Shown here: piece by piece, positions 42,771 to 54,259 of the stretch
Layout: each line of letters begins with the position of its first letter
Position numbering within the stretch: the stretch's first letter is position 1
NCBI GenBank assembly: GCA_033816765.1
Contig: CM066294.1
Coordinates: 558,001-622,000, forward strand
Reading direction: 5' to 3'
DNA length: 64,000 nt
Source of the DNA: Nothopassalora personata
Lineage: Eukaryota; Ascomycota; Dothideomycetes; Mycosphaerellales; Mycosphaerellaceae
Position numbers and translations under genes: made by a program
The notes under the pieces: model-generated
What the model was told of the DNA's origin: nothing
Database searches by the model: none
The model's input: only the letters and a program-made list of their open reading frames with translations

Positions 42771-43503
42771 TCAGACACTTCGCGTGGGAGTCAAAGTCTC
42801 CCGCAAGCCTTCGATCAACTCGAGGAAGGACGTGTCCAGCGCGTCATCGATATCCCGGTCTCGTTCTTTGATCTCTTGGAACTTGGAGTTGATTGCGCTG
42901 ACAACGGCTTCGATCTGGGGCAAGTGGGCGTTGTACTGGTCGGTCAGGAGCTTGAGGTTGGTTGCATGTTCGTCGCGCTCATGCACAGCGGCTTCGAGGT
43001 CTTTTTCTTTCTCGTAAGTGTCGAGCTCTTCCTGCCACACCGGATTTCGAGTCAGCAGTGGCCACAGAGGTCAATGCATCCGTTGGAACTCACTTCTAGG
43101 TCTGACCTGATTCGCTCCTTCTTGGTGACGAAGGTCTCGAGGTTGCGGATGATGTTGCCGAAGAAACCCTTCCTGGTCGATTTCTCAATCACATCTCGCC
43201 ACTCCCTGCTGGTCATGTCTTGGGCGCCATTGATCGAGGCGCCGGCTTGCTCGGCGTTGAAGCCATCAAAGTTGTTGTAGGAGCAGCATAGCTGCGAAGC
43301 CAGCGACTCGCCTACTTTTGCCTGCTCGGCATCGGTCACATCGAAGAGGATGAACTGGTGGATCTGGAACGATCTCGCTGGGTAAATTGCCTGGAGCGTC
43401 ACCTGCTCTCTTCCATCGCCATCTCGCACATACCTTGGGTGGATTCGATGGGATCGCTGGATGCGTCCCTGAGTCCGTACATGGCGGACATCTTGCCCGC
43501 CAT
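42771..43503 (-). CDS. Unrecognised helical protein (gene C)
   Basis: Three coding exons from the ATG at 43503 (43434-43503, 43094-43377, 42771-43031), introns of 56 and 62 bp, 204 residues. A probable further intron upstream (donor GTGATC, branch CACTGAC, acceptor CTCAG just before the ATG) joins a 5' exon that is open but has no ATG, hence likely untranslated. The middle reads RSFQIHQFILFDVTDAEQ and KGFFGNIIRNLETFVTKKE. The C-terminal third is a coiled coil (EELDTYEKEKDLEAAVHERD, then FQEIKERDRDIDDALD). No family recognised. Starts of C and D are divergent and 267 bp apart, so they may be co-regulated. Confidence 0.65.
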
Positions 43504-43770
43504 GTTGATGGCGCGTTGCTGAGGACCCGTCAGTGTACCGTTCGACGAGACGCCCGTGGATAGCGGCGATCACCTGACGCTGTGCAATCTGGTGGTTGCA
43601 AGCGGTGGTTGCAGCAGCACGACGAAGGCGCAGGGAGTGTCTACGATGGAGCTCGTCGTGAGCCCTGCTCGGGACACGCTGAGCGCGCGCTTGCCTCCCG
43701 GATTCACAACTACACAACTACCACTGCAATAATCGGACTTTGCAGCATCACAACCATCTACATCACAGCC

Positions 43771-44987
43771 ATGGCGCCCTACAAGGCGGTCAAAGATCCG
43801 ACCACGGATGCACGAATCGCTCTCCGCAGAGGCGATGCCCTCAACCAGGAAATCAAGACCCTCAAGTATGCCGTCGATGCCACTGCCTTAAGGGGCGTCC
43901 GGGCGGGCATTGAACAGTGCCGCCACTGTGATCTTGACCTTTTTGCGCTTGCTGACTCCGGTGTAGGACCCAGATCAATACCTACCAAGGACGCAATCCA
44001 CCAGACCGAGAACCGGCGGCAATACGTGCGCAATGGCTAATCCTTTCATTGTGTAGGTACAAGAACATGCTCGCGACTTCGCCAACTTATGGCGAGTTGC
44101 TCTTTGGCGATACGCCGCACCTGCTGGAGAGCAAAGAGCCACTCGAGTGGACTCTGCAAATTTGCAGCAGGGCAGACCTGGACAGTGCTGCGTATAACCC
44201 AGACCTGGTCGTACGAATGTGGGTGTATGCCTGCGGCACAAACTCGTACTCCACAGTCCTAGTGCTTCTCGAACTCTACTCGACCTTCTACCATGATCAA
44301 TGGAACCACACTTTGGCACACCCTGCCTGGACCGGCTGCCTGCAGCCAGAAGACGGTCACTGCTACCTCGTTCTCACCCTAAGGGCGCTCATCGAGCGAA
44401 TACCCGAAGTGACTCAAGAGGAAGGTGGTGAGGAAGATGGCGTCGCTGAGTATTACCTTGCTTTGACGATTCTTCGGACCATGGAGACCATCCTCCGGCT
44501 CGAAGCTCCAATTACGGTGCAAGAGCTCGTCAAGCACCACCGCACGGTGACCAAGGAGTTCCCTGGAGCCAAGGAGGTTCCCCTGACTGGAACTCTCTCC
44601 AAATGGCTTGACGACGCCATTACTCACGTCTCCGTGGCTCCAGCCCTATCAAAGTGCCTGAGAAGGCCTGCGATCGAAGCCGACCTAGTATTCTCCGGGG
44701 ACCAAGTCCTCATACCGAAGTTTGATGGACTCGTTGTTCGAGACAGCAAGACCAAGACCATATCGCACTTTGACTGGCCGTCCATCAGCAAGGCTTACGA
44801 TCTCGATGTTGGTACCACGTTGACGTACAATTCACCTCGCCAGGTACGAGTGGAGCCATTCAAGACCAAATTACATTGGACGGTGTTCGACCTACTCAAG
44901 AAGTGGTACCCCGAGGCGCTGCCCACAAAGGCGAGCAACAGGGCTTTGCTTGCCGATATCGGGAAGGACATGCCCGACTTTTCTTGA
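43771..44987 (+). CDS. Unrecognised protein (gene D)
   Basis: Two exons (43771-43865 and 43967-44987; 101-bp intron, donor GTATGC, branch GCTGAC, acceptor GTGTAG), 371 residues. Splicing in phase joins QEIKTLK to TQINTYQGRNPPDREPAAI and the large exon. Mostly alpha-helical with many Trp, Tyr and Leu: YGELLFGDTPHLLESKEPLE, LVVRMWVYACGTNSYSTVLV, YYLALTILRTMETILRLEAP. The last 100 residues contain VFSGDQVLIPKFDGLVVRD and FDLLKKWYPEALP. No membrane segment, signal or known catalytic motif. Not recognised. Confidence 0.7.
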
Positions 44988-45880
44988 TGCACTATACGGT
45001 GTTTGTCTTTCTTGGACAAAGCCTGATGATAGTGCTCGAAATAGTGGCCGACGTTCCATTCTCCTGGTTATCTGCTCCTTCGTGAGCAGATTATGATCAG
45101 CAGATGCGTAGTCCTACCGACGATGCCCTCGATCTTCGTGGTCGAGCACGTCCGGAATCGTTACTGATCTCCTTCCGTCTGCCTTGCGTGGGCAGATGCA
45201 ATTGGATCGGTACTTGACTTCAAAAGTCTGCTGGCTCCTTGTGGTCAGCGGCAGGCGAAAGTAGATATAATTGTCACATGTATTTCCACGTCTCACCATA
45301 CACATCTCACTTCGTCTTGACAATGCACACAATCTCTCGATGATCCAATCTACCACAACGTCGATGATTATGGAGCGAGCGCTGGTGAGAAAGAACGTTG
45401 CTTCGACTGGCTATCAAAACCATGAGCTTCCCTTGAATGTACTGGTGCTTCAGAATCAACGCGAATACAATTGCCAATCGCGGAGGTCAGTATGATGCTT
45501 TGGCTGTGGAAACGATCCGTGTGGTTGATAGTACGGTGTCATGGCGTCGAGAAGATTGGGTGGGACAGTGGAGACACGATGGTGATGAAGCATGAATTAA
45601 TTATATACAACAGAAAGACACAAACTTACATAAGTCGCAGCGAACTTTCGTCTGTTCAGATGAAACAGACAGATGGTCGCTGGCAACAAATGTCGATGAT
45701 CAGTCCACCAGGGTACTGACGACATCGATGATACGACAGGCATCAAACCATGAAGGATCGGACACACTGCGATTGTGCGTCAAGCCACAACGAAGGGTTT
45801 GACGACACTGGTGTCAGGCATCAACCCAGAAGGTTGATGATGCTGACAACGCTGGCGAAGACCAGCTGTGGGCGACTAAA
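44988..45880. other. Intergenic, convergent
   Basis: About 890 bp between D and the Cys-rich gene. Around 45720-45850 the short words CATCAA, GACGAC and GGTTTGA/GGTTGA recur irregularly on both strands. No gene supported. Confidence 0.4.
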
Positions 45881-46666
45881 TCAGTCTTGAGGGGCCTTGA
45901 GAGACATTGCCTCCAACCTCTTCTTCAAGTCGGCCTGCTTCTCCGCCACAGAAAGCGGGGGAGCCGGCCCTGGTTGAGAAGGGGCGGGCGATGGTGTTGG
46001 GCGGTTCTGGGTCGGTGGCAGCTGCGGCAGGCCCCTACGGGAATAAGCCTCGTTCGCGGCTCGGATTTCGGAGGCGCCAGGACGCATCGCGCGCTTGGTC
46101 TCTTCTTCTGCGGCGAGGATCTGGGTGGAGAACCTCTTGAAAATGTCTGGGGCGAAGGTTTGATAGACGGCTGGGTGTTTCCAGCCGCCAACAGGGTTGC
46201 CTTGGCTGTCTGGGACTAAGCACTTGGTTGGCGGCAACTCCTTGTCGCCGAGCTCGCGGGGTCCGCCGTCGCTTTCATCGGCTTGTGGCCTCTTAATGGG
46301 TAATGAGGGCCACTTGAAAAACTTGGTGCGAGGAACGGCAGCATCGTCTGGGAGGCCAAGGACGGCACGCGCGATGTCGTCGTGGTATGCATGGTGCTTT
46401 CTGCACTGCTGGCGGTTGCAGACGGCTTCGCTGTCGTAAGCCTGTGGGTCTTGGTCGTGCTGCTCCCAAACGCACTCGGTGCCGATGTCGCGGCAGTTGA
46501 AGCAACCCGGGCCGGTGAAGTCGTGGTCGCACGTCCAGCCGCGGATGCGGCAGTTGCAGCACACCATGAAGTTGCTGTGGTATTCATGGCAGGTCTTGAG
46601 CACCTTTTGATGTTCGAGGAGCTGGGGTCGCCTCCTCTTGGGCCTCTTGGTCGTGCATTGAAGCAT
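45881..46666 (-). CDS. Cys-rich, probably zinc-binding protein (gene E, second frame)
   Basis: 261-residue frame from the ATG at 46666. A basic start (TKRPKRRRPQLLEHQK) leads to a dense Cys/His region: VCCNCRIRGWTCDHDF, GCFNCRDIGTECVWEQ, CNRQQCRKHHAYH (about residues 28-95), probably two or three zinc sites. After that come a linker with LPPTKCLVPDSQGNPVGGW and a Pro-rich tail with a short coiled coil (LSVAEKQADLKKRLEAM). Its beginning overlaps the end of the upstream exon (46584-47274) in a +1 shifted frame, so the two may be one gene. No exact family recognised. Confidence 0.6.
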   Translation of the reverse strand: MLQCTTKRPKRRRPQLLEHQKVLKTCHEYHSNFMVCCNCRIRGWTCDHDFTGPGCFNCRDIGTECVWEQHDQDPQAYDSEAVCNRQQCRKHHAYHDDIARAVLGLPDDAAVPRTKFFKWPSLPIKRPQADESDGGPRELGDKELPPTKCLVPDSQGNPVGGWKHPAVYQTFAPDIFKRFSTQILAAEEETKRAMRPGASEIRAANEAYSRRGLPQLPPTQNRPTPSPAPSQPGPAPPLSVAEKQADLKKRLEAMSLKAPQD

Positions 46667-47484
46667 TCTCGAGGCCCTTGATGGGGTCTTTCTTTCCTGG
46701 ATATGGGTATCGCACGAGGTCGATGTCTCGGAGGAACCACTTGCGGTGGACCTGACCTCTTAGCTCGGTGAGTTGAGGTGGCGGCGGAAGGTCGACTGGG
46801 AAAATGTGGCGGTGGCATTGAAAGTCGAACTGCTTGGGAGCACTTGGAACTGGGTGGCCAATGCGGCCACCACGGTTGGCAGTACCACGGGTGCTGCCGC
46901 GACCGCCGCGACCACCGCGAGCTGGGTAGGAGTAATCTATCTGGCCCGCCGCCGGGCGCCCTCGGGTGTTAGCATTTGGTGCAGTGTTCTGGGTGTCGAG
47001 GTTACCTGCACTTGTTCCCGTGACGAGGGCATAGGTCTGGGTATTGGCCACCATTTGACCTGTGCCAGCGGGGCGCCGCTCTTGATGACGAGCATTGTTC
47101 GATCCGGTTGGATCTTGAAGTGGGGGCACTTGGGTGTCTTGAAAGACTGACACTGGGGGCACTCTGTTGTCTTGAAAGATTGACACTGGAGGTGCCTGGG
47201 TGCGGTGAGTATCTTCTGGGACATGGAAGGGCGACTTGCTGTAGTTGCTGTGCCCTGCTGGGAAAAGCTCGCGCCTGCTAATTATTAGACGGTCGTGCAG
47301 CACGAATGCGTTTGACTTACTCGAGCCACTCCTCGGCGGTCTCTTTGAATCTTGGATGGTTGGTGTCTCTGAGTATTTCCCATCCTTCCTCCCACCAGGA
47401 TTTGTACTGGGTCTTGCATATATCTTGGTTACGTCTGACTGTTGCTGCACTGGGCCACGGTCTGAGGCCAGGTGATGGCGCCAT
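46584..47484 (-). CDS. Arg/Gly-rich protein (gene E, first frame)
   Basis: Two exons (47321-47484 and 46584-47274; 46-bp intron, donor GTAAGT, acceptor TAGCAG), 284 residues as read. The first exon has YKSWWEEGWEILRD and PRFKETAEEWLE. The second has an 11-residue tandem repeat (VPPVS[IV]FQD), a Gln/Asn/Thr-rich part, and an RGG cluster ([19 protein letters not shown]) likely to bind RNA or be methylated. A folded end (FDFQCHRHIFPVDLPPPPQL, then RKWFLRDIDLVRYPYPGKKD) follows. Reading ends at 46584, but the following Cys-rich frame starts inside it in the +1 frame, as if one base had been gained or lost. Confidence 0.6.
47118..47195 (-). repeat. 33-bp tandem repeat inside gene E
   Basis: Two 33-bp units plus a partial third encode VPPVS[IV]FQDN/T repeats, with silent and replacement differences between units. 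It lies in the low-complexity half of the Arg/Gly-rich protein. Confidence 0.75.
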
Positions 47485-47966
47485 GGTTGCACGTGGATAA
47501 TATCAGGTGCAGTTGTTGAGGAGAAGAGTTTGATTTGGAGTGTGGCTTTTGAAGAAAGTGGGCGCAAAGCTTGGCGCTTATTTCGGGAACGGCACGAGCC
47601 TCTACTTCGACTGAAGTCCACTCACAGACTCGCTTACTTACGTGCTCGCTTGCATCAACAGGTATCTTCTAAACTAGTCGAAGTCATGCTTCACATGCTA
47701 CCCATACGTCATACCATGCCATACCAGAGGAATACCTGCCCGTCTTCATCAATCCAGTGAGATTCGTTCCTCCAGTAGCTTCCTATCATGACCTCCCATT
47801 CGCATCGACCATACGATCGCCTTTCGCGAGGCCAGGCTGCGCGCCGACTTCGTCGCGGCTGCCGAGGGTGATTATGCAAAGAGCATGTAGGGATCAATCG
47901 GCTTAGGGCACATTTCCACCGTTTTGGTATCGTTCCGTGCGTTCATCTTCATCGTATCGCAGCAGC
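47485..47966. other. Intergenic
   Basis: About 480 bp upstream of gene E (minus) and beyond the 3' end of the importin gene (minus). No gene recognised. Confidence 0.5.
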
Positions 47967-50900
47967 TCAACTGCCGTTCGCTTGAGGGTCGGCGGCGCCT
48001 TGTGTTGCAGCTGCGGCTTGTTGTTGCTTGATCTTGTCGGCTTGCTCAACGGCAGCCTTGATGACTTGCTGCTCTTCTGGCCCAAGCATGTTGGTCAACT
48101 GCTGGTAGAACTGAGGTTGCTGAGCGGACATGGTCGCGAGAGTGTCCTTGAAGAGATTGTATGGCTCCATTGAGTCGAGAGGCGTCTCCAGTAAGCTCTC
48201 CTCCTCAAGCTCGTCGTCGTCTTCGGCTTCACCAACGGCCGCGTTGAACTTGCTCGCTTGCTGACTAAGGAAGTCGAGGTATGCCGTGCTTTCATCCTTG
48301 ATGTCGGTGGTCTCTTCATTCTCCTCGGCTTCCCAGTCTTCACCTTCCCACTCGTCTTCTTCCTGTTGATGTGTTACTACATTGTCTCGGCCATTCTTTG
48401 CGACACCACTTACCTCTTCGTCATCATCGTAGTCAGCACCCAGACCAAAGTCCTCTTCGCGCTGCGCTTCTTCTCTGTTCTTCATCGCCGAAGGGAGAGT
48501 CTGGAACAGACGCACAATACCCTGCAACAACCTCGGCCAGCCTTGCTGCACGCTTTGCGGCACCTCCTCCGTACGGAGTGTCAACAGCGCTGTAATTGCA
48601 CCAATGCTGAGCTTCTTGTCGTGCACCCTGGTGAAACCATCAATGCTCGAGAACCACAGGCTGAAGAATTTGTTCGTCCAATTATTCGCCTCCAGCACCC
48701 CAAGCGCCAGTCGTGGATTGTAGTAGATCGCGTTGATGACCATCTCCATCAAGTGTATCCTGTACGACTTCACCTTGAGCTCATCATTCGTAAGGACATT
48801 CATCGCAAGCGAGATGAACTCGGGAACGTAGTTGTCGATGCCGTCCTTGAGGTTGAGCATCAAGATTTCGGCGAGCTTGCAGCCGCAGATGCGGTCTACG
48901 CCACCAACCTTCTTGTCCTTGAAGATAGTGCGGACCATATCCACAATTGCATCAAGGTACGCTCGGTTCTCCAAAAGAGTCTTCCAGCCATAGTTGACAA
49001 AGTTTTCAAGCGCTGGCAGCATGTCTTCAAGATAGAGTTCTGCGCCAGATTTGAATGTCCTGTGAATCAGCTCGAAGGCTTGCCACATGGTCGGCGAGAT
49101 GATCTTGGCGGCAAATGTGCAGCTGTCGATGATCTCAAACACTTCGTTGTACAGGTCGTACAGCTTGTGCTCAAGTGTGATGGTGATGACTGGCATGAGA
49201 ATGGTCTCGAGATGTGCCAAGACATCTGGGGTGCTTTCCAGCGTCAGGATGAGCGTACCGATGGTCTGCAGAACTCCAAGTGCGGTAATACTCTTATCGT
49301 CCAGGAAATCACCATAGCCATCGTCGCCCTCCTTCGAGCTATTGCGCTCAATCAGTTCGCGCACGATCCGGACGTAGGTGTCACGCAGCTGTTCGCTGAG
49401 TGCGACGGCGAACGGAGTCAATTCCGCGGCGAAAACTTCGACGAAATCCTCCATGACATTGGCAAGAGCATCGACGTCGACTTCGTTGGCGAGCTTGAGC
49501 AGCTGCTGCATGATCTGTGGGATGTTCTGTTGCATCATTTGACGGATAGGGTCGTGTCTGATGAGTGGTTGAAGTGCAAGGGCGGCCTCGACTCGCACAG
49601 GCAGAGCTGGGTCGGCCATTGACTCGAGGATGTTTCGGTAGATGATGGTGAGGTTGTTGGGGTCCTTGAAGTCGAGAGACTCGAACTTCTCTAGGGTGTC
49701 GCAGGCACGAGCTCGCAGGAACCCGTGTGGGCTGCGAAACTCTGGGAAGACATGCCTCACGAAGAAGTACTCCACCTGGTCTGCGATAGGACTCTTCTTG
49801 CCCAGAATGACATTTGCAAGAGTTCCTATCATTCGCAAAGCTCCTTCCTTCTCACGCGGATTCTTCTGGTCGTCGGCGGCAGCCTCGTATCTGTTGACAA
49901 TGTTGTTGATGAATGTGAGCACTTCGAACGTCTGCTTTCTCCTCGCCTTGGTTAGGGTAACGAGGAAGTTTGTCGCCGCGACGTCAGGTGCTGAGACTTC
50001 TTCGTAGAAGTTGAGCTTGCGGTGGAGGTACTCTGCCGGCTCTTCCTCGAACTGCTCAAGATCCTCGTCGGTCTGGCACAGCACTGGGAACAGGAGATGC
50101 TCGATAAGCACTGGCATGTGTGGTTTCAGATGATCCCACATAGCTTTCGGCTTGACGCACTCATCCATGAAGCCCAACGTATATGACAAGCAGGGTTTGC
50201 TGAGCCATACCCGCTTCTGCACCCAGAGCTCGATCTGCGCCAGATAGCCTTTCAGGATCTCCGGGGCAAAGGTTGTGATGAAGCTCTTAGCGACAGCTGT
50301 GTAGTCCTCGCCATTACCCTTTTGCAAGCTCGCCGGGTTGCCATATCTGACGAACAGCCTGTTCAGGTTCACATACGACCACTTCTTGCACTTCCACCAA
50401 TGATTCAGCTCGCGCTCATCGTGGTCTTCCATCATCGAATTCTCTGGTGGCGTCTTCGCAACGACCTTCAAGAACAGGGTACACCAGTCCACCATCGATT
50501 GATGCGACCTCAACTGCATAGGCAGCTCGAAGTATATGGCGTGCTTGTATGCCTTCAGCACGGTCCTCAACATTTCTCCTGCCTCCAAGCTCGTCTCATC
50601 CACCAACTGATTGCCAATGTTCAGCAACTGCGGGAAGGTCATCTCCACAATTTTGTCAAAGTCCTGCCTGCTGTCTCCGAGCTTGAATCGATAAGTCCTG
50701 CAGATCGCGAGGAGACATTGCAGTCCGGCGAAGATGGAAGGGATCTCCTGGGAGTGGAGGAGTTGATGGGTGATGGAGACGAAGTCGGGCCATTGCTTGG
50801 GGAAGTCGCAGTGGAGGATCTTCTGAAGGGCGACGATGAGCTGCGGTCGGATGTTGGGTGCTGCGCTCGCGATGACTGGGACGAGACGGCTCCGGACAGC

Positions 50901-51338
50901 AGCCTTTTCCTCCTCGGAGATGATGGGACTCGTGGTCTGGCTGTCCTCGATCTTGGACCAGCCCTTGTTGACGCGGTTCTTGAAGTACACGGCCGCTGCG
51001 CAGGTGTTAGCTCCCACTCACACGTCCCATACGTCCACTTGCACGCGGTTCCGTCTTTTGCGTGATCGTCACCTACTTGATAGCCGCACACTCGCGTCCT
51101 GTTCTTGCTCGAGGATGCTCAGTAGGCCATTGAGGAAGCCTGCGGACTCTTCCGCCTGTAGGTCACGCCCATGTCAGTGGTGTTCCTGGCCATCGGCCCA
51201 CGCGACTGGCGGTGGTGCGATCCCCATCTTTGATTGCATACTGCTTACCGCCTTCAATTCACCCTCTGCCTGCTTCCTGATCTCTGCGTTGGCATCGAGG
51301 GTAGCCTGGATGCGGCTTCTGAGAGCGGCAGCATCCAT
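47967..51338 (-). CDS. Importin-beta family karyopherin, importin-7/8 (Sxm1/Nmd5) type
   Basis: Four exons (51249-51338, 51077-51155, 48414-50995, 47967-48362) with introns of 93, 81 and 51 bp; 1048 residues. The 51-bp intron is in frame without a stop, but its GTAAGT donor and position inside the acidic loop (YDDDEE joined to EEDEWEGEDWE) show it is spliced. N-terminal importin fold: LRSRIQATLDANAEIRKQAE, then LSTAVYFKNRVNKGW, the Ran-binding IBN region. HEAT repeats run throughout; the acidic loop and Gln/Ala-rich tail match importin-7/8 homologues. These carry ribosomal proteins, histones or kinases into the nucleus (family knowledge). Confidence 0.93.
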
Positions 51339-52646
51339 CGCGCCAGTGTCGTCTAGTCCTTGCCAGCCGTCGTGGCTTGAAGTCGCTCCGCGCCAAGCTG
51401 GGCTGTTTTTATAGACGATGATTGCGGATTTTCCTGCTGATTGTTGCTGTTGCAGGTAGGACACACTCGCGGTCGTGAAGATGCAGTGTATGAAGAGTGG
51501 GCTGCGTACGCGGACAACAACTAGCACGAGCAAAAGGTTTATAGTGGGGAGTGTTTGTTTCGATGTCGAAGAAGCTCCCAAAAGTTGCGTGGTCAAAGCG
51601 GGAAACGAGGTTAGACTTTTCCGCCCAGTCGTCGTCCTTGCAATCACCAAAACCACCAAAACAAGGACATATCAAGTCACTGCTAATCCATGGGAAAAGC
51701 AGGGCGCCACCGCTTCATCTTCATCACAGTCTAGGAACAAAGAACAACAACGCGCCAAGCAAGCAGGCATACCTCCTGTCGCGTGGGCGGTAGGGGTTCA
51801 CTCGTGAGTGGCGCTCGCCATGCAGGGACCCAAAATACACCTAGCTGCTGCAGAGATAGTGTCTAAATAAGGCTGACATCTTACACCACCATCGGGCTGT
51901 CGTGCTCTCATATCCATCTCCGGCGCGTCAGCGGCGCTCGTTCGTTCCTTTTGCCTGTACGAATGACGTTGGGAAACTCGCGGCTAGACCGCTTCGTGAA
52001 AAGACACACATACTCTCCGATACATGAGCCATGAAGAGTGGCAGTCTGCGCTGGTCTGGCTTATCAAATATCTATGCTTGGGTGAGACTCCGAGGCATCC
52101 GGAGCGAAGCGCGAGTATAACCCTGGCTGACGGATTCGACATATGAATAACATCAACTGCCATGGCAGATGACTATGCGCAACATTCACGCCCGAGACCC
52201 AGCTCCAACATTCACGTCTCGCATATTTGATCAGAGCATGGTTGGATCATTTCCGGCGATGTCTCCCATTCACTTCGGGATCCCATATGCTGTCTCACAT
52301 CGTATACCGTGAAGCCAAGGCACCTGCTCCCAACAAATTGCTGCTTTTCCATCACGAGTTGCCATATCGTACCACTTACTGATCGTCTAGTATACACCTT
52401 GAGGTCGTCTCCATCATACAGCGGGCATGTCTTCATCGACAAGAACAAGGCTTTCGGCGACAATGTTTTTGTTCTGGAAACATTCACTATTGCTGCAGCA
52501 AATGATGCGCTTTGTGTCGTGCACTACACGCTGATTCCTTTTGTAGATGATCGAGCTAGGCGTCAAAATGCTCAGACTTCATGCCACTTCCATACTCGAG
52601 AACTGCCGGATACTTCTTGACAACATACGTCACATCTCGTTACATC
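51339..52646. other. Intergenic, divergent
   Basis: About 1.3 kb between divergent starts of the importin and the following unknown gene. Frames inside lack motifs. Promoters of both genes expected here. Confidence 0.45.
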
Positions 52647-54167
52647 ATGACGACAACCAAGGATCTCGCGACTTGCTTCAACAGCCTCGCGCTTGGGCAG
52701 GACCCAAGAGCATCAGTCGCAGCATCTAGCCCCAAGACACAGCAGACGAAACGCCACCTTATCATGTTCGACTTCCCGGCACTTTGGCTTCTCGACGATA
52801 TTAACAAAGCTCATCTACACGAGCCTCATCTCATGAACTGGCGCGGGCAACCAGAACCTCGGAAATTCAATCTCAATCACATGGCGCCAAATGTGTCTTA
52901 TCTTCTAGGACAAGACACCACGTCGTCTCCTGATAACGATCGCCCGCCCAGCAGCTCTAACGTGGCCGGCATTCTTAAAGGCATAAATGACTCGCGAAAA
53001 GTCCACGGCCAGAGCACCATCTCTGCTGTTGCTCACACCACCGCTGGCGAGCTGCAAGTCCGCCTAGGCCCAACTACAGCGCCAGCAAATAGTCGTCGCA
53101 ACACTCAGATCTGCGACCTCACTAATGGAGAATGGGATCAGCTCATCGCTACGGACTGCCCGTGGGTCAAACTTCATGCTGATGTCGTTCACAGGAAAAG
53201 TGCTCAAACGTACCTCGTCGCGGACCAGATACTCTCCCAGCGAAACCCGGATCTACACCATCAAGACCTGACCCGCCTGAACGGTCGATGGAGTTCATGG
53301 TTGTTCGGAACGCCCCACTCACCGGTGGAACTTTTCCGTGCACGCCTTCGCCGCCCTCACTCGCAAGACATCGTGCATCGGGGCGACTTTATAGCTGGTG
53401 CCTGCCGCATAGCTTTGCCGTGCGACCATGGAACCTCGCTCTCTGAAAAAGAGTTTGAGAGCCTCACGGACCAACAATGTGTACATGCGAGATGCAAGGA
53501 GTGTACCAGCCAGATCCTCCAGCCGGAGGATCAAGACGAAATCGATGCGTTCCGCAAAGACACCGAGTTCGAGCAATACTCTGAATGTTCCAGAGGCTGG
53601 ACCGAGCTCGACAACGAAGAAGCAGACACCGCACGTCGCATCTATAAGTCCTTCAGCTGCAAAGTCTTAACGGACTCGGCAGCACTTGCACTACACAGTC
53701 TCGACACTCCAACCTGGGTCCAGCCCACAGAGACTTGTCTTGTACATTCCGAAGCTGCAGCCGCAGCCATGCAATGCCTGCAGAAATTGTTCCCAGACCC
53801 TTGCCACATCATTCAAGAGAGGCCGAAGGAACTCTACGACAATCTCGTCCCTTGCGTATTGTTCCAAGCCCAGGAAGCACTTGGATATGATCTTGGTGAA
53901 CTGGTTCCGGGCTGGGCACAGTTCCTGAAGATCTGGCTGCTTCGGACGATGAATTTCGTGTCGACACGAAGATGCACCAGAAGTGGCTCTGACCACAGAG
54001 GTGTGCATCAACATGGAAGGGACCTGTACTGGCAGGATGTTGATGAGGCGGCGAATCACCTCGGGGACGATCTGGATGACGCTCTGATCCTTCTCGACAG
54101 GGCTGGGGATTCTGGGTATCAATTTGATCCACGTGATACTGATGATCAGTGGTGGACGAACGGGTGA
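52647..54167 (+). CDS. Unrecognised Cys-rich protein, possible degenerate RING
   Basis: Single-exon frame; the ATG at 52647 (MTTTKDLATCFNSLALG) is preferred and gives 506 residues, while the frame opens at an upstream ATG at 52581 (528). The middle has DFIAGACRIALPCDHGTSLS and, 20 residues on, QQCVHARCKECTSQIL: Cys/His spacing like the first half of a RING (PC-x-H then C-x3-C-x2-C). N-terminal part with TKRHLIMFDFPALWLL; C-terminal acidic helices. A GTGAGT donor just before the stop leaves room for a short further exon. Function unknown; lineage-specific look. Confidence 0.6.
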   Translation: MTTTKDLATCFNSLALGQDPRASVAASSPKTQQTKRHLIMFDFPALWLLDDINKAHLHEPHLMNWRGQPEPRKFNLNHMAPNVSYLLGQDTTSSPDNDRPPSSSNVAGILKGINDSRKVHGQSTISAVAHTTAGELQVRLGPTTAPANSRRNTQICDLTNGEWDQLIATDCPWVKLHADVVHRKSAQTYLVADQILSQRNPDLHHQDLTRLNGRWSSWLFGTPHSPVELFRARLRRPHSQDIVHRGDFIAGACRIALPCDHGTSLSEKEFESLTDQQCVHARCKECTSQILQPEDQDEIDAFRKDTEFEQYSECSRGWTELDNEEADTARRIYKSFSCKVLTDSAALALHSLDTPTWVQPTETCLVHSEAAAAAMQCLQKLFPDPCHIIQERPKELYDNLVPCVLFQAQEALGYDLGELVPGWAQFLKIWLLRTMNFVSTRRCTRSGSDHRGVHQHGRDLYWQDVDEAANHLGDDLDDALILLDRAGDSGYQFDPRDTDDQWWTNG

Positions 54168-54259
54168 GTGTGACTTTGTAAAGCATCTCATGAAGTCGGG
54201 GTTTCACCTGCATTCACTCCACTGTCGATATCATTCCTTTAGCCAATCCCTCCTCAAAC

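Noticed and set aside
48258..49622. 454-residue plus-strand frame opposite the importin gene
   Set aside because: Antisense shadow of the karyopherin coding region; no homologous motif.
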